A stretch of 64,000 bases of DNA from Methylobacterium sp. FF17 (lineage in GTDB: Bacteria > Pseudomonadota > Alphaproteobacteria > Rhizobiales > Beijerinckiaceae): the NCBI RefSeq assembly GCF_025813715.1, contig NZ_CP107532.1:4542001-4606000 (forward strand). Reading direction: 5' to 3'. Each line of letters starts with the position of its first letter. Position 1 is the first letter of the stretch. The notes below the pieces were generated by a model. It did not search any database and was not told the origin of the DNA. It saw nothing but the letters and a program-made list of their open reading frames with translations. Position numbers and translations under genes: made by a program. Shown piece by piece: positions 56,472 to 64,000 of this stretch.

Positions 56472-57494
56472 ATGACCTCTGGAACGACCCCCGCACACGA
56501 CCTTCCCTCCGTCGCCATCGAGGGCGACGACGACGTGGTGCTGCCCTTCGCCGTCGAGGCGCTGGACGTGCGCGGCCGCGTGGTCCGCCTCGGCCCCGCC
56601 GTCGACACCATCCTGCGCCGGCACGGCTATCCCGACGCCGTGGCGCGGCTCCTGGGCGAGGCCGCGGCGCTGACCGTGCTCCTCGGCTCCTCGCTGAAGT
56701 TCGAGGGCCGGTTCCAGCTCCAGACCAAGACCGACGGCCCGGTTGAGATGATCGTCGTCGATTTCGAGGCGCCCGACCGCCTGCGCGCCACCGCGCGCTT
56801 CGACACCGCGCGGGTGGAGGCCCTGGGCGTCGGCCCGCTGCTGGACCAGGACCTGATCGGGCAGGGGCATCTGGCCATGACCATCGACCAGGGCCCGACC
56901 AGCAGCCGCTACCAGGGCGTCGTCGCCCTGGAGGGCCAGAGCCTGGAGGAGGCGGCGCACCAGTATTTCCGCCAGTCCGAGCAGATCCCGACGCAGGTGC
57001 GCCTCGCGGTCGCCGAGCAATTCGCGGGCGGCACCGCGGCCTACCGGGCCGGCGGGCTGCTCGTGCAGTTCCTGCCCCAGTCGATCGACCGGGCGCGGCT
57101 CGCCGATCTGCCCCCGGGCGACATCCCCGAGGGCCACGTCCACCTCGACGCTCAAGGGGTGCCCGAGGACGATGCCTGGGTGGAGGCGCGCAGCCTCGTG
57201 TCCACCATCGAGGACCACGAACTCGTCGACCCGGAGGTCTCCGCCGAGCGCCTGCTCTACCGCCTGTTCCACGAGCGCGGCGTGCGCGTGTTCGAAGCGC
57301 AAGGCGTGCGGGAGCAGTGCCGCTGCTCGCCGGAGCGGGTGATGGGCATGATCGTGGCGTTCTCGGAGCAGGAGCGCCGGGACATGATCGCCGATGACGG
57401 CCGCATCGGCATCACCTGCGAGTTCTGCTCGCGGCGATACGATCTCGATCCGGCTGCCGTGGAAGCCGAAGTCGCGGCGCGGTCAGGCAGCTGA
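56472..57494 (+). CDS. hslO: redox-regulated chaperone Hsp33
   Basis: The 340-residue holdase has the N-terminal Hsp33 fold (YPDAVARLLGEAAALTVLLG) and a C-terminal zinc switch with C283-x-C285 and C316-x2-C319 (EQCRCS, TCEFCS). Oxidation releases zinc and activates the chaperone. GGAG lies seven bases before the ATG. It follows argF by 232 bases; the linkage is typical but may include its own promoter. Confidence 0.95.
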   Translation: MTSGTTPAHDLPSVAIEGDDDVVLPFAVEALDVRGRVVRLGPAVDTILRRHGYPDAVARLLGEAAALTVLLGSSLKFEGRFQLQTKTDGPVEMIVVDFEAPDRLRATARFDTARVEALGVGPLLDQDLIGQGHLAMTIDQGPTSSRYQGVVALEGQSLEEAAHQYFRQSEQIPTQVRLAVAEQFAGGTAAYRAGGLLVQFLPQSIDRARLADLPPGDIPEGHVHLDAQGVPEDDAWVEARSLVSTIEDHELVDPEVSAERLLYRLFHERGVRVFEAQGVREQCRCSPERVMGMIVAFSEQERRDMIADDGRIGITCEFCSRRYDLDPAAVEAEVAARSGS

Positions 57495-57665
57495 AGGCGC
57501 CCACGCCCGCAAGCTCCGACCAGTATCGGCAAGCTTGACTGTTATTTAGGACCAGACGTCGCAAATCGTCAGGTCCGCATCCGACGCTTGTATTTGAACC
57601 GTTTCTGACATTTCGACGTTTGGGGTTTCTCGCATCTGCCCATCAAGGGCTCAGGAGGAACGTCA

Positions 57666-58847
57666 ATGAAGAAATTCGTGGTCGGTTTGACGGCGCTGCT
57701 GATGACGACGTCGGCCTATGCGCAGGGCGCGGGACAGGCGGGTGCCTCCGCCGGGAACGGCGAGGCCGGCGCCCGCAACGGGGCCGCCGGGCGTGGCCAG
57801 GGCGGAGCTGGCGCCGAGGGCGCGGGCGCCCGCGGCGAGATCGGAGGCCGCGCCGAGGCCGGCGGACGTGGCGACGCGGGTCAGCGCGGCGACACCGCCG
57901 CCCGGCAGGACAGGGACTCCCGGGGCGGGGAGAGCCAGGGCCGCGACGCGCAGGCGCGCAGCGGCGACCGGGACGGCGCGCGGGGCGAGCGCGGTGGTGA
58001 TCGGGCGGCCCGGACCTCCGAGCGCGGGGATCGGATCGGCGAACGCGACCAGCGCGAGCGCGTTTCGACCCAAGCTCGCACCGAGGCCCGCACCGAATCG
58101 CGCAGCGAGCGCTACGAGGGCGGACGCCGCTCCGGCCGCTTCGTATTCATCGGCGGCCGGCGCGTGGTCTACGGCTCGCCGGAATATCGCCGCCTCGTCA
58201 CGGTGGAGCATCGCGGGGGCGATCACGTCGTCGAACGCTCGCGCCGGCGCTACGTCACCATCCGGGGTCAGCGCGTGCTCTACGGGTCGCCCCAGTATCG
58301 CCGCCTCGTCCGCGTCGAGGAGACGACGCGCCGCCCCGGCACCCGCTACGTGGTGGTGCGCGGCCAGCGCGTCCTCTACGGCTCGCCGGAATACCGTCGC
58401 CTCAGCGTGACGGAGCGGCGCGGCGGCACCGTCGGCGCCCGGTTCGAGGAACGCAGCTTCCGGGGCAACGCCGTCTCACGCTCTGAGGAGCGGCGCGACG
58501 TTCGCCGGGACCGCACCGGCCGGGAGACCACCGACGTGCGTGCCACGCAGGGCGAGTCGCGCGAGGGAATCCGCAATGCCGACACGCGTCGGACGGGCGA
58601 GCGGGGCCGCGACTCCAACGACCGGGCCATGGACGGCAACCGCACCGGCGAGGGTGCGGGCATCCGCAACGCGGCGGACCGCTCGGGTGGGGCCGAGCGG
58701 GGGACCATGAACGCGGGCAGCCGCAGCGGAGGCGCCTCCGAGCGCGGCGCGACCGGCGGGGCGGGCCGTGGCGACATGGGTGGTGGCAACACGGGCGGCG
58801 GAGCCGGCGAGCGCACGGGCGGTCAGGGCGGCGCGGGCCGCAACTGA
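57666..58847 (+). CDS. secreted Arg/Gly-rich protein with three YGSPxYRRL modules
   Basis: The 393-residue protein has a signal peptide (residues 1-19, cleavage after SAYA). A disordered Gly/Arg/Ala region (20-150) precedes three modules of the form RxVxxxGxRVxYGSPxYRRL, with YGSP at residues 169, 206 and 238. A long Arg/Gly/Asp/Thr-rich tail ends NTGGGAGERTGG. It is highly basic overall and would bind polyanions in the periplasm or outside the cell. No family recognised; the modules may be small beta units. An AGGAGG site precedes the start. Confidence 0.8.
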   Translation: MKKFVVGLTALLMTTSAYAQGAGQAGASAGNGEAGARNGAAGRGQGGAGAEGAGARGEIGGRAEAGGRGDAGQRGDTAARQDRDSRGGESQGRDAQARSGDRDGARGERGGDRAARTSERGDRIGERDQRERVSTQARTEARTESRSERYEGGRRSGRFVFIGGRRVVYGSPEYRRLVTVEHRGGDHVVERSRRRYVTIRGQRVLYGSPQYRRLVRVEETTRRPGTRYVVVRGQRVLYGSPEYRRLSVTERRGGTVGARFEERSFRGNAVSRSEERRDVRRDRTGRETTDVRATQGESREGIRNADTRRTGERGRDSNDRAMDGNRTGEGAGIRNAADRSGGAERGTMNAGSRSGGASERGATGGAGRGDMGGGNTGGGAGERTGGQGGAGRN

Positions 58848-58958
58848 TCCCCGATGGCAGACCTCCGTTGAGTCCGACTCAACGCGAGAGCCGTACCGGT
58901 GCCGGGCCCTTCGGGGGCTCGGCATCGGGCCTCCGCAGGGGACCGGCCCCGCGCGCGA

Positions 58959-59543
58959 TCAGGCCTTCAACACCGGCTCGGCGATGTCGCCGCCGCCCCG
59001 GCGGGCGAGATAGGCGGGCTGGAACAGGCACATGCGCACCGCATCGCGGTACTTGCCGTTCACGAAGAACTCGTCCTTGAGGATGCCTTCGGGCTTGAAA
59101 CCGCAGCGCTCGTAGATGCGCACCGCACGGGCATTGTCCTTGTCCACGTGCAGGTAGAGCTTGTGGATGTTCAGGACGCTGAAGGCGTAGTCCATGGCGA
59201 TGCGGGTGGCGCGGGGGGCGTAGCCCTGCCCCTGGAAGGCGGGGTGGATCGCGATCTGGAACTCGCAGCGCCGGTGCAGGTGGTTGATCTCCACGAGCTC
59301 GACGAGCCCGGCGGGATTCCCGTCGGAATTCGCGATGATGAAGCGCCGCTCGGTCTGGTTGTGGATGTTGCGCTCGTAGAGCTGCGCCAGTTCGGCGAAG
59401 GACTCGTAGGCCTCCTCGAACCAGTAGCGCATGATGCTGTCGTTGTTGTTGAGCTGATGCACGAACATCAGGTCCTCGCGCTCCAGCGGGCGCAGCTTCA
59501 CGGGTCCGTCGGCCGCGATGGTCCGGGGTGTGAAGGATGTCAT
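58959..59543 (-). CDS. GNAT acetyltransferase (SpeG-like)
   Basis: The 194-residue protein has the acetyl-CoA motif [18 protein letters not shown] and [25 protein letters not shown]. It most resembles spermidine N1-acetyltransferases ([19 protein letters not shown] start, [12 protein letters not shown]). The ATG at 59543 overlaps the argE stop as ATGA, so it is translated with argE. Polyamine acetylation is inferred. Confidence 0.86.
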   Translation of the reverse strand: MTSFTPRTIAADGPVKLRPLEREDLMFVHQLNNNDSIMRYWFEEAYESFAELAQLYERNIHNQTERRFIIANSDGNPAGLVELVEINHLHRRCEFQIAIHPAFQGQGYAPRATRIAMDYAFSVLNIHKLYLHVDKDNARAVRIYERCGFKPEGILKDEFFVNGKYRDAVRMCLFQPAYLARRGGGDIAEPVLKA

Positions 59544-60712
59544 GGTGCCACGCATTCGGCGATGAGCCGGTCCATGAAAGCCTCGCCGGCCTCGAGCGCC
59601 GCGAGGGTGATGTACTCGTCGGGCTGGTGCGCCTGATCGATGGAGCCGGGGCCGCAGACGACCGTCGGGATGCCGGCGCCCTGGAAGCGTCCGGCTTCGG
59701 TGGCGTAGGGGACCGAGATCGTGTGGTTGCGCCCCGCCACCCGCAGGGCCAGGCGCTCGGCCACCGAGCCGGGCTCCGGCGCGAGGCCCGGCACCGAGAC
59801 CTCCTCCACCGTCTCGATGCGCCCGTAATCACCGTAGCGGTTGAGGCGGTCCCGCAGTACGGTTCGCACCTTGTCCTCGAAGAGCGCCGGAATCTCGCCC
59901 ATGTCGAGGTCGGGCAGGCCGCGGAACTCCCAGTGGAATGTGCAGATCTTGGGCAGGATGTTGCGCGCCGTCCCCCCCGAGATGGTGCCCACATGCACGG
60001 TGGTGGCGGGCGGGTCGAACCGCCCCGAGGCGTCGCCCCGTGCGATCATCACGTCGGCGATCCGGTTCAATTCTGCGACGAGGTCGGCCGCCGCCATCAC
60101 GGCGTTGGCCCCAAGCATGGGCTTGGCCGAATGCGCCTCGTGCCCGTGCACCGTGGTGAAGTAGGTGACGATGCTCTTGTGCGCGTCGGCCACCTCCAGG
60201 TCGGTCGGCTCGCCGACGATCACGGCGCCCGGACGCGGCAGGTCGCCCCCGAAGCGCGCGATGGTGTCGGCCACCCCGAGGCAGGTGGTCTCCTCGTCGT
60301 AGGACAGGAGGATGTGGATCGGGCGCTTGAGATCGGCGGCGCGAAAGCGCGGGACCGCCGCGAGCGCCAGGGCGCAGAACCCCTTCATGTCGACGGCGCC
60401 GCGTCCGTAGGCGCGTCCGTCCGCCACCCGCAGGGTGAAGGGGTCGGCGCTCCAGGCCTGGCCCGTCACCGGCACGACGTCGGTATGCCCGGAGAGCACG
60501 ATGCCGCCGTCGATGTTCGGGCCGATGGTGGCGAACAGGGCCGCCTTGTCGCCAGCCGCGTTCGGCACACGCAGCGCGGTGACGCCGAGGCCGGCGAGGT
60601 ACTCGGTGACCCAGTCGACCAGCCCGAGATTCGACTTCGAACTCTCGGTGTCGAACGAGACGAGCCGCGACAGCAGATCGAGGGTCGCCGGGCGGGAGCC
60701 GTCGCCGGACAT
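59540..60712 (-). CDS. argE: acetylornithine deacetylase
   Basis: The 390-residue M20 metalloenzyme deacetylates N-acetylornithine. It has [31 protein letters not shown] and [14 protein letters not shown] motifs, typical of alphaproteobacterial ArgE. It lies five bases after the apaG end on the same strand. With argD and argF nearby, three arginine-synthesis genes fall within 7 kb. Confidence 0.93.
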   Translation of the reverse strand: MSGDGSRPATLDLLSRLVSFDTESSKSNLGLVDWVTEYLAGLGVTALRVPNAAGDKAALFATIGPNIDGGIVLSGHTDVVPVTGQAWSADPFTLRVADGRAYGRGAVDMKGFCALALAAVPRFRAADLKRPIHILLSYDEETTCLGVADTIARFGGDLPRPGAVIVGEPTDLEVADAHKSIVTYFTTVHGHEAHSAKPMLGANAVMAAADLVAELNRIADVMIARGDASGRFDPPATTVHVGTISGGTARNILPKICTFHWEFRGLPDLDMGEIPALFEDKVRTVLRDRLNRYGDYGRIETVEEVSVPGLAPEPGSVAERLALRVAGRNHTISVPYATEAGRFQGAGIPTVVCGPGSIDQAHQPDEYITLAALEAGEAFMDRLIAECVAP

Positions 60713-60716
60713 GACG

Positions 60717-61109
60717 CTAATGGACGCTGCGGCGGACGTGGGGCGAATCGAGGGAGAAGGCGGGGATCTCGGCCTCGAAGCTCTCGCCCGCATCGGTCGC
60801 CATGGTGTAGCTGCCGGCCATCAGGCCGTCCGGCGTGGTGAGCGGGCAGCCGCTGGTGTAGCGGAACGATTCGCCGGGCTCGAGCACCGGCTGCTTGCCG
60901 ACGACGCCGGCGCCGCGCACTTCCTGCGTGGTGCCGCGCCCGTCGACGATCCGCCAGTGGCGCGAGCGCAGCTGGACCTGCTCGGAGCCGTTGTTCACGA
61001 TCTCGACCGTGTAGGCGAAGAAGTAGCGGCTCTCGGCCGGCGAGGATTCCTCCTCGACGAAGCGGGGCATCACCGTCACGCTGATCCCGCGCGTCTGAGC
61101 CTTGTACAT
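60717..61109 (-). CDS. apaG: ApaG protein
   Basis: The 130-residue protein matches Apa[28 protein letters not shown] start (here split as [13 protein letters not shown] and YFFAYTVEI), [35 protein letters not shown] and GSYTM. The FN3-like fold family is linked to Co/Mg resistance and Ap4A metabolism, mechanism unclear. First gene of the apaG-argE-acetyltransferase unit. Confidence 0.94.
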   Translation of the reverse strand: MYKAQTRGISVTVMPRFVEEESSPAESRYFFAYTVEIVNNGSEQVQLRSRHWRIVDGRGTTQEVRGAGVVGKQPVLEPGESFRYTSGCPLTTPDGLMAGSYTMATDAGESFEAEIPAFSLDSPHVRRSVH

Positions 61110-61214
61110 CGCCGTCACTGCCTCCCTGGCCGGACGTGTCCCCGGCGCGCCGGGTTCGCGACAAGTCCAGGGCGTCGTGGTACGGCCCTGCGAAAACCGC
61201 GTCAATCGTGACGA

Positions 61215-61667
61215 ATGCGGGGGTGCCCGCGCAACTTCGAGGACGCTCACTTGGTCGAGGAGACCGTTTCGCGCAGCGCCGTTCCGCTCCCCGGCCGGGC
61301 CTTCCTCGGAAGCCTCGGGATCGCAATCCTGGCCGGCGCCTTCGCGTGGCAGTCGCCCGAGCGGAACGGCTGGGCCGCCCTGGCCCTCGCCCTCGCCCTC
61401 GGCCTCGACGGGCTGGCCCGGATCGCGGGCGCGTGGCTCGCGCGGCGGGGCGGCTCGCCGCCCATCGCCGGCCTGCCCTCCCTCGTCCTCGCCTTCGGCC
61501 CGGGGGCCGGCCTCGGCACGGTCCTGTTCGGGCTGGCGCTGCTGGCCTGGCCCATCGGCTTTCCACTGCTCGCCAGCGCGCTCGCGGGACTCGTCGCCAT
61601 GGGCGCCATCGCCCGCCTCGCCCTCGCCTGGATCGTGCTGCGGACCCGCGACGAGCCGGAGGCTTAA
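61215..61667 (+). CDS. small membrane protein of unknown function
   Basis: The 150-residue protein has four hydrophobic segments between residues 28 and 143 ([72 protein letters not shown]). The start is uncertain; ATG at 61215 or TTG at 61251. It is divergent from apaG. No family recognised. Confidence 0.6.
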   Translation: MRGCPRNFEDAHLVEETVSRSAVPLPGRAFLGSLGIAILAGAFAWQSPERNGWAALALALALGLDGLARIAGAWLARRGGSPPIAGLPSLVLAFGPGAGLGTVLFGLALLAWPIGFPLLASALAGLVAMGAIARLALAWIVLRTRDEPEA

Positions 61668-61764
61668 CCCGGCCTTAGCGCGTCGGGGGGACACTTGCGG
61701 CCCATGCGGCGTTCCAACCCCAGGGATGGGGCGGTGCCCGAGTCGAAAGCGGGTGGTGCGACGA

Positions 61765-62871
61765 ATGCCGGATGCGAAGCGAGACACGTCACCCACGAGC
61801 GGCCACGGCATCCTGGCCGCACGGGGGATCGAGGCTCTGACGCGGTCCGGCGCGATCCGGCCCGACTCACCCTATGCGCCCGATCAGATTCAGCCCGCGA
61901 GCCTGGACCTGCGCCTGGGGGCCAGGGTCTATCGCGTGCGCACCAGTTTCCTGCCCGGAGCCCGCACGGTCGCCGCCTGCGTCGAGGCCTTCGTGCTGCA
62001 CGAGATGGACCTCACCCACGGCGCCGTCTTGGAGACGGGCTGCGTCTACATCGCCGAGTTGCAGGAGCACCTCGCCCTGCCGGCGGACCTCGCGGCCAGC
62101 GCCAACCCGAAGAGCTCGACGGGCCGCATCGACGTGTTCACCCGCGTCATCACCGATCGGGGTGCCGCCTTCGATCAGGTGGAGGCCGGCTATCACGGGC
62201 CGCTCTATGCCGAGATCTCGCCCCGCACCTTCCCGGTGAAGGTGCGCACCGGCTCGCGCCTGTCGCAGATCCGGTTTCGGCGCGGCGAGCCGCGCCTCAC
62301 CGACGCGGATCTGGCGGCCCTCCACGCCGCCTCGCCCCTGGTCGATGCCCCCACCCCGACCTTCCAGGGCGGCATCGGCGTCTCCATCGACCTGTCCGGC
62401 TTCTCGGGCCTGATCGGCTATCGCGCCCGGCGCCATACCGGCCTCGTCGATGTCGACGCGCCGGGCGCCCACCGCAGCGCCGATTTCTGGGAGCCCCTGC
62501 AGGCCGACGCCTCGCGCGCGCTGATCCTCGATCCCGGCCAGTTCTACATCCTGGCCTCGAAGGAAGCGGTGCAGGTTCCGCCGGACTTCGCCGCAGAGAT
62601 GGTGCCGTTCGATCCCTTGGTGGGCGAGTTCCGGGTCCATTACGCCGGCTTCTTCGATCCGGGCTTCGGCTTTGCCGCCGCCGGCGGGGCAGGGGCGCGG
62701 GCCGTGCTGGAGGTCCGCTCGCGCGACGTCCCGTTCCTGCTGGAGGACGGCCAGATCGTCGGCCGCCTCGTCTACGAGCGCATGCTCGAGCGCCCCGCCA
62801 CGCTCTATGGCTCGGGCGCGGGATCGAACTACCAGGCGCAAGGGCTGAAGCTCTCCAAGCACTTCGCCTGA
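61765..62871 (+). CDS. 2'-deoxycytidine 5'-triphosphate deaminase (double-length, Dcd-like)
   Basis: The 368-residue protein is about twice the length of E. coli Dcd and shows two dUTPase-fold halves. The first has [32 protein letters not shown] and [15 protein letters not shown]; the second has [16 protein letters not shown] and [20 protein letters not shown]. This long form is typical of alphaproteobacteria. It makes dUTP for thymidylate synthesis. Confidence 0.9.
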   Translation: MPDAKRDTSPTSGHGILAARGIEALTRSGAIRPDSPYAPDQIQPASLDLRLGARVYRVRTSFLPGARTVAACVEAFVLHEMDLTHGAVLETGCVYIAELQEHLALPADLAASANPKSSTGRIDVFTRVITDRGAAFDQVEAGYHGPLYAEISPRTFPVKVRTGSRLSQIRFRRGEPRLTDADLAALHAASPLVDAPTPTFQGGIGVSIDLSGFSGLIGYRARRHTGLVDVDAPGAHRSADFWEPLQADASRALILDPGQFYILASKEAVQVPPDFAAEMVPFDPLVGEFRVHYAGFFDPGFGFAAAGGAGARAVLEVRSRDVPFLLEDGQIVGRLVYERMLERPATLYGSGAGSNYQAQGLKLSKHFA

Positions 62872-63265
62872 GGGCATCCGACCGTCCCGCCCATCGCCGC
62901 GTCCGGCGGTGGCCCGGAGGCCGCGTTGCGTCCGGCCGCTTCCCGCCCCTTCGAAGCGCCACGACCCGCATACCGGGATCGCCTCGCCCTGCGTCAGCGA
63001 TACCCAACCGGCGTCGGTCGTTTCTCGGACAGGCCCCGCATGCCGCGCGGGCGTCGTCCCGGTCGGGCAGAGCCCCCGAGCATGGCTCACCGCAGGGGAT
63101 TCGAGACCTTAGCGGAAGATGCAAGTCATCGACGGATGCTGTAAGTCTTCAACGAATGCCGCAAGTCTTCGCGCCGAACCTGAACGGGTCATCGCGGAAA
63201 CGGCAAACGAAGGAGGGGGAGTCTTTAATCCGCAAAAATGCCGTCCAAGCGTTGAATTATTCTGC
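62872..63265. other. non-coding stretch upstream of oxlT with a threefold short repeat
   Basis: No gene is seen in this 394-base stretch. Three related units, GATGCAAGTCATCGACG at 63118, GATGCTGTAAGTCTTCAACG at 63135 and AATGCCGCAAGTCTTCGCG at 63155, share ATGC and AAGTCWTC. They could be regulator sites or remnants of tandem duplication. GC content falls towards the promoter at 63266. Confidence 0.5.
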
Positions 63266-63294
63266 TTGCACGCATTCCTGGTATACCAAATAAT
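63266..63294 (+). promoter_or_regulatory. oxlT promoter with a palindromic operator in its spacer
   Basis: TTGCAC (63266-63271), 17 bases and AATAAT (63289-63294) form a promoter. The spacer ends with the perfect palindrome TGGTATACCA (63279-63288), a sequence of the kind bound by GntR/FCD regulators. Binding there would block RNA polymerase. A 120-base leader with a GGTGG-ATTCG-CCACC hairpin follows. Confidence 0.65.
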
Positions 63295-63419
63295 GCATAC
63301 ATGCGAACTGAGGTACTGGGTGGATTCGCCACCACCAGCATACAGGCCACAGATTTGCATTATAGTTCAAATCAGGCATAACGCCAAGCATGCCGAACGT
63401 CGCATAAGGGAGAGAACCC

Positions 63420-64000
63420 ATGGCCCTGTCCGCTGCCGCGCCCCCAACCGCGAAACCTACCGTCAATCGATGGCTGCAACTCGTACTCGGCGTGGCCTGC
63501 ATGGTCGCGGCGGCGAATATTCAATACGCTTGGACTCTCTTCGTTCCGGAAATTCAGAAAACCTTCGGCTGGGATCGTGCGGCCATTCAGGTCGCCTTCA
63601 CGATCTTCGTGGTCGTGCAGACCTGGCTCACCCCGATCGAGGGCTACTTCATCGACAAGTACGGCCCGAGCCGGGTCGTCATGTTCGGCGGCCTGATGAC
63701 GGGTCTCGCCTGGGTGATCAATTCCTACGCCACCTCGCTCACCGGCTTCTATGCCGGCTCTGTGGCGGGCGGCATCGGTGTCGGCTGCGTCTACGCGACC
63801 TGCATCAACAATGCGCTGAAGTGGTTCCCGGACAAGCGCGGCCTCGCGGTCGGCCTGACGGCGGGCGGCTACGGCGCGGGCTCGGCCCTGACGATCATCC
63901 CGATCGCCAACATGATCGCGCAGGGCAGCTACGCCCAGGCCTTCTTCATCTTCGGCATCATCCAGGGCGGCATCATCATGCTGGCGGCGATCGGCCTGCG
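63420..64000 (+). CDS. oxlT: oxalate/formate antiporter-like MFS transporter (partial)
   Basis: The frame runs from ATG at 63420, after a GGGAG site, to the right edge (193 codons visible). It shows the first six membrane segments of an MFS protein of the OxlT family: WLQLVLGVACMVAAANIQYAW, WTLFVPEIQKTFGWDRAAIQ, GGIGVGCVYATCINNALKWF and DKRGLAVGLTAGGYGAG. OxlT exchanges oxalate for formate. Assignment rests on the N-terminal half; the C-terminal half is outside the window. Confidence 0.85.
   Translation, partial: MALSAAAPPTAKPTVNRWLQLVLGVACMVAAANIQYAWTLFVPEIQKTFGWDRAAIQVAFTIFVVVQTWLTPIEGYFIDKYGPSRVVMFGGLMTGLAWVINSYATSLTGFYAGSVAGGIGVGCVYATCINNALKWFPDKRGLAVGLTAGGYGAGSALTIIPIANMIAQGSYAQAFFIFGIIQGGIIMLAAIGL

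Noticed and set aside
54020..56611. 863-residue minus-strand open frame
   Set aside because: It is antisense to argD, argF and the hslO start, which are unmistakable.

Overview
The window looks like a piece of a Methylobacterium/Methylorubrum-type alphaproteobacterial chromosome. It is very GC-rich and carries class I lysyl-tRNA synthetase, class II photolyase, an alphaproteobacterial argD-argF-hslO cluster, DUF3126 and an OxlT-type oxalate/formate transporter. The genus is an inference from gene content; no rRNA or tRNA gene was seen.

Positions 1 to about 19550 are one end of a Mu-like transposable prophage; its other end lies beyond the left edge. A rightward repressor (17396-18181) faces a leftward early/middle/late block: Ner, a ParB-like protein, MuA-type DDE transposase, MuB-type ATPase, small regulators, Gam, GemA, a Mor-type activator, a lysis cassette, terminase, portal and an F-like head protein. 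A TTG-started virion protein with a tandemly duplicated N-terminal module then runs off the left edge. Most of these genes overlap by 1 or 4 bases (TGATG/ATGA). Between repressor and phage end lie three small rightward genes, one encoding a secreted protein of lower GC, which look like lysogenic cargo. The phage end carries two 19-bp direct repeats that probably bind the transposase. It sits inside a family 2 glycosyltransferase gene, which it truncates.

From 19551 to about 33400 come the broken glycosyltransferase, an amino-acid-type binding protein, an MFS transporter, lysK, an SDR oxidoreductase, a DUF1328 membrane peptide, a ClC antiporter, photolyase, two further binding proteins without permease genes, and a polysaccharide export lipoprotein. 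Two related three-hairpin elements (24966-25075 minus, 29427-29515 plus) look like paralogous small RNAs with an exposed CCUCC segment.

From 33600 to 53730 are housekeeping and regulatory genes: a membrane alpha/beta hydrolase, gluconokinase, a HAD phosphatase, a lytic transglycosylase, an HTH-shikimate-kinase regulator, cysE, an FtsK translocase without visible membrane segments, nadE, a PilZ protein, a HIT protein, a CDF transporter, glutathione peroxidase, an M20 amidohydrolase, a DUF482 acyltransferase, a GDPD and a RidA-like protein.

From 53870 to the right edge are argD-argF-hslO behind a clear promoter and 5' hairpin, an Arg/Gly-rich secreted protein with three YGSPxYRRL modules, a leftward apaG-argE-acetyltransferase cluster, a bifunctional-length dCTP deaminase, and the start of an oxlT-like gene whose promoter spacer contains a perfect TGGTATACCA palindrome.
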